From Cyathus striatus (Eukaryota > Basidiomycota > Agaricomycetes > Agaricales > Nidulariaceae): a DNA stretch of 64,000 bases. The stretch lies in contig JAOVFP010000001.1 in NCBI GenBank assembly GCA_025738555.1, forward strand, positions 2,914,001-2,978,000, read 5' to 3'. Position numbers and translations under genes: made by a program. The notes beneath the pieces are model-generated. The model ran no database searches. It had not been told where the DNA came from and worked only from the letters and a program-made list of their open reading frames with translations. Of the stretch, positions 23,851 through 36,289 are shown one piece after another (the first letter of the stretch is position 1; each line of letters opens with the position of its first letter).

Positions 23851-26800
23851 TTAAAGCTTTCCAGCTCTGTTGCTGCTAGCACAAAGAGTATGAAGTCGAT
23901 ATTTTGCCAACATCAATGTATGTATAGTCTCTGCTGAAAGGCTTGCACAATGCAACAATACAGTATTACAACCTCCAGAAAATACTCTCTCAACACTAAC
24001 TGCAGATCCTACAAAATAACACACACCAGACATATCAGTGTCAGAACAAGCAGTACTAAAAATAGTAAGAGTTGTACTTACCAGGTATATATAAGATATT
24101 CATTGCAAGGTAATAAAGATTCAGAAATTGAGCTCGATGCTCAAGCCACCACTCAAATGGGCTACACAAATTGAAGTTCTCGGGTGGCAGCTTGAAGTAT
24201 GCATCTAGCTCATCAATAACAAGATGTTCTTTTCTAGAATAACAAGTGGTGAAATTGAATCTAAAATTTTCAGAACTTGTACATGTGTGCTCAGATAGCG
24301 AAGTGTTGTGCTGTGCAGAAGTGGCTTCATACTTTCCAGAGTAAAACTGTTCAAAATGTGAATGTAGAAGTTGTTTTGTGGAATTGATGTCATTTAAAAG
24401 TTCGAAATCATTTTCATAGTCTTCAAATAAACCTTGATATGATATTCTAGGATCTAAAACTTTCAAAAGCATCAAATATTGTGCCACACTGAAGTAAAGA
24501 AACCAAACTTATGTGCCACCCAGATATAATAGAGAGATTTATTGAAGCAATGGTAATAATTACTAAGCTTCTTATGGGCATTGACCAACCCAGTCCAAAC
24601 ACAAGGATTTGTGCTATTTGGTAATGAAGCAATAGCATTCTTCAGCTCTTCTTGAAGACCCTGGAATATGGTGTGAGTAGTTGATAGCATGGGGTGCTTC
24701 ATTGCTGACATTTGTGTTGTTGCCTGTTGAAATGCAAGAAGCCATGTTGAAACCATATCAATAGAATTCAATTCTTGGGCTGAAAGTTCCAGTCCATGTA
24801 AATCTTTGTAGTGAGCAGTAAACTTGTCAATGTCTCCATGGTATTCCAATGCATGGCCTATATAAATATTTTAAAATCCATATTTCTATGACCATTAGAA
24901 AACTCACTCATCATTTGATGGGTGGATGACCATTGTGTGTGTATGTCCAAAATTGGCATCAACACACTCTTCTCTTCTGATAGACCATTCTCTTGCAGGG
25001 TCTGGGACACTTGATTAAGCCAAGTATGTTTGCATTGAGGACTGGAACAGATTGATTGAATAACTTTATGGAGCTGGATGTAAATTTCAGCAATAAAATT
25101 AATTATCCAGAGAGTGAGTGGCACACCTTGCTAACAGATGAAAGAATATTTTTTTCATCAATGACATCACCAAGATCATCACCTTGCAAAGCATCAAGGT
25201 CATCTATTTCATTGAAAAGTGGCATAGTAATTGACTCTTGATAATTTTCATTTGTGCTTAAGATCTTTCCATTGGTGGATGAAATTGCACCAATCAACTC
25301 AAGTAGCTGATAAAGGTTTAGTCATATTAAAGTGAAATATAATTTATAAAATAGCACACCTTTAGTGCTGCAGGATGAATGGTATGAGGCATGCATCGCA
25401 AGTGAGCCCACTCTGCATTAAATGGAATTCTGGCTTTCTTGCAACATGAAGCAATTCCATCAATGAAAGTATTGTTGTTACTTGCATTATCAAGCATAAA
25501 TGCAGTAATCTGTTGGCAATAAAATAAATTTATCAAAGTAGCTGTACTGAGATTTCATACCTTATGTGTGATTCCGTAACACACAAGAGTATCCCATACT
25601 GCCTCTGCAATATTGTCACCTGAGTGCTCTCCAACAAGTTCCTGAAAATCAATCAGAACTTCCTCTATTAATAATGAAATTTCAGCAAATGAGATAAATA
25701 GGATAAAGGAGAACTCAAACCTAGAATACCATCATTATTGATGACATGTGCAATCATAGTGAGAAAAGCTATGTTATTAGGTGAGGTCCAGAGGTCAAGT
25801 GATATAGTAAAATTCCCATAAAGAGTTTAGAATATAGCTAGAGTAAGAAATCTTGTAATATGTAATTATTGAATGAAGCATAACTCACCAAAAACTTCAT
25901 TTTGATATCTGCCAAACCTTCCTCACTAAGCTTGATAATGTGCCATTTTATTGCATGCCTCCCTGGAATCTTTATTGATTTTCCATGGTGAACATATTCA
26001 ATTAGTTCTTGAAATTCCAGCTGCTCAACTTCCTCAAAGGGCTGATCAGAAGCTACAACCCAACTTGCAAGCAGAGATTCAAATTTATCCTGCTCAAAGG
26101 GTCCCTGTATAAATATGAGCCATTTTGCATTCCAATTACAACAGAAGTAAGGTAAATCTTGCCATTGCTCATTCCTCCTGCTTTGCAAATGCCTTCTTAA
26201 TGTTTTCAGACTTCTTTTCCAGATTCTCTAAATATGTGGCCGCTTTTCCTTCACTCAACAGAAGCTCACCAGATGCAATTTTGATCTCTTCTTCAGTAAT
26301 TCCATTGGTATCATGACAAGCCTTAAGAATGTTGTAAAATTCATACATAGTTGGTGATGCTGATTTCAGATTTCCAATCAATCCTATGCAGTAAGTAAAT
26401 AAATGTTAGTAATTAGTTATATAGATTAATAAATAACCACACTGTTTAAACAGCAATGCATAGCTCTGGTTATTGTTAGAATCTGGCACCCACCATGATA
26501 GCATTGGAAATGTTTATCACTGGGCTTCCCAATATCACCTTTACTATTATGTGTAACATGTTTATAAAAGTAGTAAATTGGGTTTTTGGTTTCCTATTAG
26601 TGTAATAAATAAGAACTCATATGATGGGGTATAAGTTCAGCACTTGCCTTTTTTTTAGAAGACTCTGAACTAGCTTATTATACTAGTGGAGGGTGTTACA
26701 TTTCTGGCTGAAATGTTAGTTACACTGTCTATGTTGTCAACTTCTTCCACTTCAACATGGCATCTCTTTCTGCATTTTCCTGAGCCCTTTCCAGTGTCTG

Positions 26801-27241
26801 GAATCGTTTTTGCTGGAAGAGAATTAGTGATCTAAAGAATATTAGTTGTTGTCAGATTATAAATATACACAATGTTGAAGTACATACCTCTTTGTTTGTT
26901 GGCATGCAGTCCTGGTCAGTATTGGTGCTTTCATCTGAAGATGAGTCTTGTCCAATGAAATCACCATCATCTTTGTCTGAACCAATAGCAACAGGAACTA
27001 GACCCTTAGTCCTGGGTCTCTTAGTCAGTGAGTGGGGTTGAGTATGCTTCTTCAATGAGTTCCCATCTTCATCCTGTTGTTCACTCACAAGGGACTCTTG
27101 GAGCTTTGCAGTATTCTTAGAACGCTTCCCACAACTGAAACCTGCATGTGCCAATTACTATACAGAAGATTAAAAGAGTGTTAATGACATACCAGAGTCA
27201 ATATCTTCAATATCAATCTGTCCAGATTCTACAGAGTGCAT
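23851..27241 (-). CDS. hAT family transposase (intron-bearing, possibly decayed)
   Basis: Start ATG inferred at 27241 (MHSVESGQIDIEDIDS), spliced through an intron into GFSCGKRSKN and a basic, acidic, Ser-rich N-terminus. Further on: LLASWVVASDQPFEEVEQLEFQ (near 26070-26000), a catalytic-region segment TLDLWTSPNNIAF (near 25800-25760), AFMLDNASNNNTF, HLRCMPHTIHPAALK, and the C-terminal dimerisation region with NILYIPG-SAVSVERVFSGG and LSAETIHTLMLAKYRL. Introns such as those after GITHK, AALK and SVSK have GT-AG ends and keep frame. One join near 24900 does not obviously keep frame, so activity is uncertain. The family cuts and pastes DNA and leaves 8-bp duplications. Confidence 0.8.
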
Positions 27242-27697
27242 AGTTGATTATTGGTGAAGAATAATGAGTAACAGCAGGGTGTAAGGGTTGAAAGCATGTT
27301 AGGGCCTAAGTAAAATGTGAGTTGTTGAATGTCTGTTCAACTGAGGAGTTCTAAGGTAATTGAAGGGGGTGATTAGTGACTGTAATACGAAGTTGAGAAT
27401 GTAACATGGAATAAACCTTTGAAGTGAAGTTCAAAACACGAAGACTGGCAAATCTTCGAAAATGGAATGGTAGAATGTGAGAGGAGTACATAGAGATAAA
27501 AAAAAGACCCAAAGAAAGACTTTGAACTTCACAGAGAGCAGGGATAAATTCACTGAGTTGGGGAGGTGTAGATACATAGGTTTTATAGAAAATTAGAATA
27601 AAGAAGTTACTTAACAAGGAATGGTCAAAATGGCAAGGATAATTGGTGTTTGAGATCGTATATTTTGAAGAGAATATGGTAAAGTATGAAACAAAAA

Positions 27698-28012
27698 TCA
27701 TAGCAATGAATTAGAAGAAAATTTCATGGAATAAAACTTGGGGAGAGGGACTTGAGGTGATGATGCAGCCTCTGGTAAATTTAATTGCACATTCAGTAGC
27801 TCTTGGTAGTGTGCAATACCAACAGTCTTGAGTTCCTGGTGTGTAATTGCAGCATTTGTGGCGATGTGGAAGTGTTGGCATTGGAGGGAACCAGTGGGAG
27901 AGCATGAGTGAGAGGGGAAGAGTAAATACAAATAATGCATTGATGCATGCACAGCTAGATTTGATAGTGTTATCTTTTGAGATAACATGGCATGCTTTTG
28001 ATGAAAAAGCAT
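27698..28012 (-). CDS. Second short frame inside the hAT element, shared with 61.3 kb
   Basis: A 104-codon frame containing SLQCQHFHIATNAAITHQELKT. The minus strand at 61510-61250 has a related frame, SLERRHPHIAPNVAITQQ, and the DNA aligns over about 230 bp with the hAT copy showing TG/CA where the 61-kb copy has CG. Either a real second gene of this transposon family or a captured host segment. No domain recognised. Confidence 0.4.
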   Translation of the reverse strand: MLFHQKHAMLSQKITLSNLAVHASMHYLYLLFPSHSCSPTGSLQCQHFHIATNAAITHQELKTVGIAHYQELLNVQLNLPEAASSPQVPLPKFYSMKFSSNSLL

Positions 28013-28284
28013 GTATAGAATGATATCTTATCTCAAAATCAGCATGCTCACATGCTAAATCTCATTGCCATTGAAGATAATAAATTGTTTCATTTGAATA
28101 TACCATATGCCATACCAGACCATAAAACATCTGTAATAGTACAGGTACTATACAGGTGTTAACCATACTGTAATCATACCATATCAAATTTGCTTTGCAG
28201 CCCTTATGAGATGGTTATGGACCCATATATATGGTCACCATACACCTGTACTATACAGATATGCTGTACAGCCCTATGTCAGAT

Positions 28285-29184
28285 ACTCTACCACCCTAAA
28301 TCTCACAAACCTTCACCACCTCCTGCCTCTTAAATGAACTCATACCAACATACTATCTCCCACCCTCTTTCACAGTGTGTTGACTCCACTTTGGTTCATT
28401 AGATGAGAAGCTTGGAAGAATGGCTGGGTTGAAAAGTTCCTCACTTCATCCTAGAAAAGTCAAGACAATTTGCTAGGAAGAACAGTGTGGATCTTACACC
28501 AATTCAGGGAATTTGGAAAAGTGGTTGGGAGGAGAAGATCAGTCTTTGAGGATTGAGGTGGTGCAAAAGGACTTTGAGTAGATGTCATTGTGCAGTTCAG
28601 GAGGACCAGGTATGGGATACAGCCAAGGTTCATCTCTTGCTCTCTATTTCACTTTCCTTACTAATGTTCCTCTTATAGAGCCCATCAATTCCTAATTGAT
28701 ATACACACTCTCTTCTTGCATAACACACCTCCCATCTCAGCTGACAGATCTCCACCAAATTGTCATGCAGCATGCAGTAGGACCATAACTGTTTCAGACA
28801 TAGGCACAATCAGCAAGGTGCTATGCTCACATTGTTCTCATCCTCTGAGTGGTGATAGCACTCATAGTTCTTGGACAGTTGAAGTTGAGACATCAAGTAT
28901 GAAAAGAGAATTTGAATGTGTATTCATTACATATATGTTCTTTTTCATAAAGGATATGTGTAGTTTGGACTTATCCCTTTAGTGTGTACACACATAAACA
29001 GCTCCTCCTATAGAGCTTGAAGACACCAGTTATGTCAGCTATTCAATGACCCTCAACCTTACAAACCCTCTCACCTACTTACCCTATTCTTGCCATCTCT
29101 CTTCACTGCATCTCATAAACTTGTAACTCTGTACCTTGTTGAATGAGTGGATATACCTGAAATTTTGTCTCTATTCCATTTACC
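28285..29184. other. Non-coding spacer between the hAT and gypsy elements
   Basis: No supported gene. A weak direct repeat is visible: TATGTCAGATACTCTACCACCC near 28275 resembles TATGTCAGCTATTCAATGACCC near 29032. This stretch may include the lost 5' LTR of the gypsy element, but no copy of it is found at the 3' end. Confidence 0.35.
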
Positions 29185-29320
29185 TCTCTGGGTTACTGTA
29201 AAAGTCAATTTGTGGATCACAGTCGAGATCTCACTTTCTGGCAATATGACTGGTTGAAACCCATTTATGCTCTGTGATTGGTTGGTCAATCAATCACTTG
29301 TGACATTCTGTGACACAGGG
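29185..29320 (+). repeat. Dispersed ~170-bp repeat, copy B
   Basis: Shares TTTGTGGATC, GATCTCACTTTCTGGCAATATGA, TGTGATTGG and TGTGACATT with the copies at 5951, 36838 and 50639. It lacks the ACTACCTT palindrome at its left end. It lies immediately before the gypsy gag region, so the family may be part of a retrotransposon leader or LTR. Confidence 0.6.
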
Positions 29321-29403
29321 TGATGTACAGGATGGCATGAAGAAAAAGAAAAGGCAGCTGAGAAAACAAGAGGGGATGTTGGGCCACCATCTCCACCTCC
29401 TTC

Positions 29404-31365
29404 TCAGCCCAACCCTCTGTCTCCACCATCCTCAGACTCAGGGGATGATGGTGATGAGGATGATGGTGATGAGGATGATGGTGATGAGGATGATGGTAAT
29501 GAGGATGATGTCGACAATCTCAGGTGCACACCTCTTGTGCGCCACTCCCAGGAAGACTGGCTTGCCAAAGCTCTTTTGAGAGTTGCTGAATCCACCTGGG
29601 GTATGTCAGGATCACATCAGGAATGTAATGTTCAGAAGCCAGATACTTTTGACGGTTCCAGTGCTGAGAAGTTGGAGCAGTTCATTATGCAGTGTCAAAT
29701 TTACTTCCAGAATAATTCTTCCCAATACTTGGATGGACACTCCCAGGTCAACTTCACTCTCACATATCTTCGGGATACTGCACTTCAGCTTGTTATGCCA
29801 ACCCTCTCCAACCCCTATGCTGATTATGAGTTCCTTCACTCTTGGGAGATATTTGTCGTCATGCTAGAGGATAATTTTGAGTTAGCAAACCTGGAAGGGG
29901 ATGCCAAGAATAATCTGGATGTCCTTGTTATGAAGGATTCGCAGAAACTGTCAAAGTATCTTGTACAGTTCAACAGGCTTGCACAGCACACCAACTGGGA
30001 TGATAAATCCTTATGCCACCAACTCTATTCTGGGTTTCTGGGTCATATAAAGGATGAGATCCCTCATGTTGGGAAACCTACCACAAAGCACAGGATGATT
30101 AAGCTAGCTCAGGGGATTGATAGTCGGTACTGGGAATGCCAGTCCGAGCATACATGGGAATCCCACCAGCCTCAGGGTCTGCAGGTTCTGGATAGCTCTG
30201 TTAGGGCTCCAGTAAATCGCCCTGCAGTCACCCTGACACCTCCCCACCTCATATTGGACCAATATGCACCCCATCTGAACTATCCCCATCATGCTGGTAG
30301 TCACCTGTCTCATTCCTTGCAGCCTCCTCAGCAATGGAGGCTGGAATTGAATGACAAAGTTGGTCAAGATGGTAAACTCTTTCCACAAGAATGTCAGTGT
30401 CACATGGACAACAATCTATGCTTGTTTTGCAGGAATCCAGGGCATCACACCAAAGAATGTCCCCACTCTGCCTCTTCCATGGCTAGAGCCCAGGCATCCA
30501 GATTACCCATTTTGGCTCCTATGTCAGCTTCTGTGGGTCCCTTGACCTGCAGGTCCACACCTCTTTCCAACCCAGCTTCGGGTTCAAAAAAAATAGAGAG
30601 CAGTCCTCTGAACACCACACAAGCTGAGGACTGTGTTGTTCCCCCTTGTGTGCAGCCGATGCAGGTAAGACTCAACACTTCCACTCTTTCAGACCCCAAT
30701 GCACTTCATATTCCACTTTGTAGTACCATTCATGCTCTCCCTACACCCTGTACAGTTTCATATAGCACTCTAGTTGATTCAGGTTCTACCCATTGTTTTA
30801 TGGATTCATCTTTCATATGGACACATGCTATTCCTACCTCACCTACTCCACCTATTGCTCTCAGACTTTTCGATGGCACCACCAACAATGTAATAACTGA
30901 GTTCATTACACTTCCTGTACTGTTCCCTACCAGTGAATGTATAACAGTTGAACTCTATGTGACACCTCTTGATTCAGTGTGTTCGGCAGTCCTAGGATAC
31001 AATTGGCTCACCCACTTCAATCTGTTGATTGACTGGGTATTGGGCTCATTAATATTCCAGACTCCAGACACTTCTGAGCAACTTCTGCTTAAATCTGATA
31101 CCTCAGAACCAGGTTCCACTTCCAAGGATCCATCTCTGGTCACTTCTGATGAGTCTCTGCCACCTCCTAGCATTTCACTAATAAACAGTGCCACCTTCTC
31201 ACATGCATGCCATTTAGAGGGAGCACAGACTTTCCATATCCAGCTTGGTGCTGTCACTTCTGCTGCTGCCCTCAATCCTGAGGAAGCTCTGAATCTCCCT
31301 TCCATATCATCTGAGTATCATGAGTTTGCTGACATATTTAGCAAGTCCAGGGCAGATACACTTGC
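29404..31365 (+). pseudogene. Gypsy Gag and protease
   Basis: A Pro/Asp-rich N-terminus contains a tandem GATGATGGTGATGAG array (29444-29510). A gag core follows (DTFDGSSAEKLEQFI to about 30100), then a CCHC zinc knuckle CLFCRNPGHHTKEC (near 30421), then an aspartic protease with TLVDSGSTHCF (near 30769) and VLGYNWLTHFN (near 31000). The start codon is unclear because an upstream ATG frame at 29310 is shifted relative to gag. The frame stays open until the nested solo LTR. Confidence 0.8.
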
Positions 31366-31651
31366 TGTCAGAAGTAACAAGAATAAAAGGGGGTTGTTGA
31401 GAAGATAGAGGATAATAAAGGACCAAAGACTCAAACACAAACACAGACACAGACACAAATGGGGAGGAAACTTATTAACAACTACCAAGTTACAGAGTGT
31501 ATATATACTGAGGCTGTCTACTAAAGCCCAACCAAGGTCCACATAACTAAGGTAACAGACAGCTGTCAATCTGTCAATCACAGAACTGTCAAGTATGACA
31601 GGTGACAAGTGACAGCTGTCAAAGAAGCTGTGCAACCCAGAATATCTAACA
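31366..31651. mobile_element. Solo LTR (286 bp) nested in gypsy pol
   Basis: TGTCAGAAGT...ATCTAACA, starting TG and ending CA, flanked by the 5-bp direct repeat CTTGC (31361-31365 and 31652-31656). Removing it with one repeat rejoins the conserved pre-RT segment ADTLAPHCPYDLKI. It contains a CA-rich stretch and several CTGTCA repeats. Confidence 0.82.
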
Positions 31652-31656
31652 CTTGC

Positions 31657-34552
31657 CCCTCACTGTCCCTATGACTTAAAGATCAACCTAGAGGAAGGTG
31701 CATCACCTCCCATAGGTCGGATCTATTCCCTTTCTCAATCTGAGCTTTCTGCTCTTTGGGATTTCATCAATGAACACATCCAGATTGGATTCATTCAACC
31801 TTTGCACTCTCTGCATGGGGCTCCCATCCTTTTTGTCTGCAAGAAGGATGGATTGCTTCAGCTTTGTGTGGATTTCCACAGGTTAAACACTATTTCTAAA
31901 AAGGATTGTTATCCTTTGCCACTCATTTCAGATTTGCTCAACAGTCCCCATCATGCCTGTATCTACACCAAGATCGACCTGTGTCATGCATACCACCTGG
32001 TCCACATTACCAAGGATGATGAATGGAAAACTGCTTTCCAGACTTGCTATGGATCCTTTGAATGGCTAGTCATGCCCTTCAGACTTTCCAATGCACCCAC
32101 AGGTTTCCAACACTTCATGAACAACATATTCAAAGACCTTCTTGATGTGTGCATCATAGTTTATTTGGATGACATCCTAATATACTCTGATAACCTTGCA
32201 CAACATTGCCAACATGTAAAGGAAGTCTTGTGTCAACTCCAGAAGCACAGGTTGTACACATGTGTGGATAAGTGTGAGTTCCACTTGGAATCTGTGGAAT
32301 ATCTCAGGTATATACTATTGCCCAATGGTCTCACCATGTCTCCAACAAAGGTGAAGACTATTCAAGATTGGCCTGAACCAAGAAAAGTAAAAGACATTCA
32401 ATCTTTCCTTGGGTTTGCTAATTTTTATTGGCATTTTATATACAACTATTCTGACATAGTTGTTCTGCTCACCTGTCTTACCCAGAAGGGTAATCTGTGG
32501 AACTTCTCAGATAAATGCTGTTCCACTTTCACTGAACTTAAGGACACTTTCACATCAGCACCCATCCTTACCCATTGCATTCCTGACAAACAGCTCATCA
32601 TGGAAACCAATGCTTCAGATTATGCATTGGCTGCTATCTTGTCTATGGTTTCTGATGATGGTGAGATTCACTCTATCACTTTCCACTTGCAAACCTTTAC
32701 ACCTCCCGAGTTAAACTACAACACCTATGACAAGGAATTGCTTGCTATCTTTGAAGCATTCCAAGTCTGGCATCATTACCTGGAAGGTTCTGATTCACCC
32801 ATTGACATTGTCACAGACCACAAGAACTTGGAATACTTTTCCACAACCAAGATCTTATCATGATGACAAGCCTGATAGTCTGAGTATCTTTCCCAGTTCA
32901 ATCTAGTTATCTGCTTTCAACCTGGAAAACTTGGGGCAAAGCCAGATGCTCTGACTAGACGATGGGACATCTACCTTAAAGAGGGGGATAGCAACTATGC
33001 TAAGGTCAATCTGCACAACTATCATCCAGTGTTCACACAGGAACAGCTTATCACTTCTATCTGACCAACCTCACTTATTGTACCTGCTCTTCACACTAGT
33101 ATCATCATGGACATTGAACAGTTACATACTGATATATTATCAGCTCTCCCTAATGACCCAGTTGCAGTTATCTGAATGTGGACTCCCAAGAATCATTGGA
33201 CTGTAACCCCAGATGGTTTCCTCCATCTAGATAACCAGATCTATGTTCTGGACTCTGGAACCCTTCAGCTTCAGGTTTTACAGTACAAACATGACCATTC
33301 CCTTTCAGGACACCTTGGACAGAACAAGACCCTCAAGCTAATTTGACACAAATATACTTGGCTGTTTATATGAACATTTGTAAAGGACTATTGTAAGTCT
33401 TGTAATACTTGCATGTGTTTTAAACCACAGTGCCACCACCCGTACAGAGCCCTGAAACAACTTCCAGTTCCCAGACACCCATGGCACTCAATATTTATGG
33501 ATTTCATAGATCAACTTCCAAAATCATTGGCTTCCAAGTATGATTCTATACTCATTATCATGGATTGCTTCTCCAAGCAGTCTATCTTCATTCTCACTCA
33601 TACCACATGCACTTCATCCAACCTTGCACTTCTATTTGTACTTCATGTCTTTTCCAAGCATAGAGTCCCAGAACACATCACTTCTGATTGTGGTTCCAAG
33701 TTTGTGTTGCATTTCTTCCATTCTCTTGGTACAGCCCTCGACATCACTTTACATTTCACCTTGGGTTATCACCCCAAAGGCAATGGCCAAATGGAATGCA
33801 CCAACCAAACTCTGGAACAATACCTTCAGGCCTACTGCAACTACCAGCAGGATAACTGGTATGTTCTCTTATGTCTTGCTAAATTTGCTTACAATAATGC
33901 ACCAAGCACAACCACAGGAATTTTACTGTTCTATGCAAACAAGGGTTATCACCCAAACCTTGCAATACATCCAGAATGTGATCTCACTTCCACTTGTGCC
34001 CAGCACTTTGCAGTAAACCTTGAGGAACTTCACAAGATGCTTTGGACTGAAATACTTAGTGTGCAGAAATGCTACCAAGCACCCGCCAATGTGCATTGCA
34101 AACCCACACTTGCATTCCCTGTCAGGACAATGGTATATGTTAAAGCTGAGTACTTCCAGACAACCCAGCCATCTCAGAAACTTGCAGAAAAGTTCCTTGG
34201 ACCTTTTGAAGTCATTGCACTTGCCAGATCACATTCACATACCTTGCACCTTCCAGAACAATTTCATGCAGTCCACCCAGTATTCCATGTATCCATGCTT
34301 GAACCCAATACTGAAAACACTATCCCAGATTGCATTATTCCACCACCACCACCTGTCCAGGTTGATGGTGATATTGAATATGAGGTCTCGGAAATTTTGG
34401 ACTCTAAACTGGATTGTCATTTGCATTGCAAACTGAGGTACTATGTACACTGGCTAGGCTATGAAGGGACCGATGAAGAGTTCTCATGGCTTCTGGCTGT
34501 TATATCCATGCCCAGCTATATCATGCTGATGTTACTGAAGGTCCCCACGTGA
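31657..34552 (+). pseudogene. Gypsy reverse transcriptase, RNase H, integrase, chromodomain
   Basis: RT: HGAPILFVCKKDG, KIDLCHAYH, YLDDILIYSD (near 32163). RNase H follows, where the usual catalytic TDAS is TNAS (near 32611). Four in-frame TGAs lie between 33060 and 33375, several at positions where arginine CGA fits (for example LI-stop-HKYTW and LFI-stop-TFVKDY). The integrase zinc-binding region (CNTCMCFK) and core (SIFMDF, ITSDCGSKF, GQMECTNQTLEQYL) then run open. Finally a chromodomain around YEVSEILDSK and YYVHWLGYEG. Not functional. The chromodomain of this clade targets insertion to marked chromatin. Confidence 0.88.
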
Positions 34553-34662
34553 CCTTTCAACATACCTGGTCTGTTTCTGGCACATACCCACTTCAGGTTT
34601 ACACTTCCCAACATTCCCACCTGGGTTCGTACCTGAAACCCATTGGGTTTTCTATTGGATAC

Positions 34663-36289
34663 TATATGCCATATTTGACCATTGATAGTACTGTACCGTT
34701 ATTCCGAGGTATAAAAAATGTTCAGATACAGTACGGTTACAGACATACCATAACTGTATTGTCACTGTAATGTGTACACTTATATACCATATACAGTATG
34801 GTGTACAGCCCTAATCTGACATGAGGAATCTCCAAGCTCTGTTATAGTATCTTTATTAACAAGGCAAAGTGAAAGACTGTGGGAAAATGAACCTTCACCA
34901 GCAACATAGCCTTCTACATCTCCAGCTCCACAACAATAACCCCATCCTGCTTCCACATCACCTCCTCATATCCTATCTCACACTTCAAAGGATTGTAAGC
35001 AAGAAACACACCTCTATGCTTACTTGTTGGATTAGACAAGGGGATTTTAAGGCTGCTATTGAGCTGAACTGCATAAGTTCTGGCAGTGCTGAAGGAGCCA
35101 AATTCAAAGTGAAGTGTTGGTAGGAATAAGATCAGAGCTGCATAGGTGGGTACAAGGTGGTACTGGAGTACTGGCCCTTGGTAGGGCTGTACACCGTATC
35201 CGTACTGTACGGTTTACGGGTCACCGTATTTACGAACCCGTACTGTTTTTGGAGGGGCTTTGAGCAATGCTGTTACAGTACGGCTTAAGCCGTGCCGTCT
35301 ACCGTATATTCACCGTATCAATACGGCCGTATTACGGTCACTTACGGTCATACGGTAAATAACTTCTTAGCAGAGGTAAATCAACAATTAGTGTGATTTT
35401 CTTGACTTCAAACCTACTTAAAAACAACGATGAGCATGTCCATATACTTCAAGTCCGACCATTTAGACAAAATTTAAACTATTTTTTCGCAATTTGCACA
35501 ATTTACACCACATTCACACCTCGAAAGAAATAAAGATTCAATTCTCAACTCTTGAGAAATGCTAATATGTGTCTTGAGCATCTTTGTGGTGATTCCTATG
35601 CACAAGATGGTACAAGTGAGTTACTTATTACATTACAACAGTTCACTCTAGTCTTTCTATTGGAGGTGCTTGGTACTACTTAGTTCTAGTTAAGTACTAC
35701 CAAAAGATATACCTTAATGATTGCTTGCTTGTAGTTATGGTTTTCTGCATAAATATTATCCTTTATCATTATTAACTCGATGGATACTCGAGAAACGGTT
35801 TCCTTGGGCGCAACTCTCCTCCCTCAATGAAATATCGTCGTAGATTGCACCTTTAAATCAAAGGAATTACGTACTCGCAGACGCTGAAAGATATCCTTCA
35901 GGCCTAGACACTTATAGTATCGCTGATCAGCCCCTCACTGTACATGTGGTAGCGTCTGTATACATGAATGATGATCCCGCAGCGGTAGGTCTACTATGGA
36001 ATAAATACTATTATACGGGGACTAGGCCACTCACAGTACTTGTAGCGAAGCAGTACATATGTAAGTTAGTAATTCAATAGTAATGGGTAAATAAAGAGAG
36101 TGACTAGACATCCTGAAATCAACCTGAAATGATCTCACACTGTTAGCAGCTTCAATCATCAATACAGTAATCTGTTCATTACTTACCTAGGACGAACTAT
36201 ATAATTGATTCCTTGACTATAACCATACATTCAAACAGAAGAAGTAGTCAACTTAAGCTTAGAGATATTTAATAATACATGTAAAATCC
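34663..36289 (+). repeat. Inverted duplication, right copy (CpG-rich)
   Basis: Mirror of 22146-23771. It begins inside the hAT left end (reverse complement of 23621-23771) and includes the first 1108 bp of the element at 35182. Many CpGs are retained here (for example in 35190-35350) where the left copy has TG or CA. Homology resumes beyond 36289 with 7373-7624, making this the Helitron empty site. Confidence 0.92.

Larger units (their letters stand above)
23621..28276 (-). mobile_element. hAT DNA transposon (4.66 kb) with 8-bp target duplication
   Basis: Left end TAGGGCTGTACACC, right end the reverse complement TAGGGCTGTACA. The flanking 8-bp direct repeat TGTCAGAT is at 23613-23620 and 28277-28284. 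A hAT-type transposase lies on the minus strand. TIR sequence, 8-bp duplication and transposase all agree on the superfamily. The left 151 bp of the same element type is also present at 34663-34813 within the inverted duplication. Confidence 0.93.
29310..34662 (+). mobile_element. Ty3/gypsy chromovirus, decayed and LTR-less
   Basis: Gag, protease, reverse transcriptase, RNase H, integrase and a C-terminal chromodomain follow in gypsy order. No matching LTR pair is visible, and the right side is cut at 34663, where the inverted duplication begins. A 286-bp solo LTR of another family interrupts it at 31366-31651. Several TGA stops replace arginine-like codons. Confidence 0.88.

Noticed and set aside
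28285..29300. 5' LTR of the gypsy element
   Set aside because: No matching sequence was found after the chromodomain (34553-34662), so an LTR pair cannot be supported.
29444..29510. GATGATGGTGAGGAT-type array as a CRISPR or regulatory repeat
   Set aside because: Triplet-periodic and in frame with gag: it encodes an Asp/Glu/Gly run. No unique spacers.
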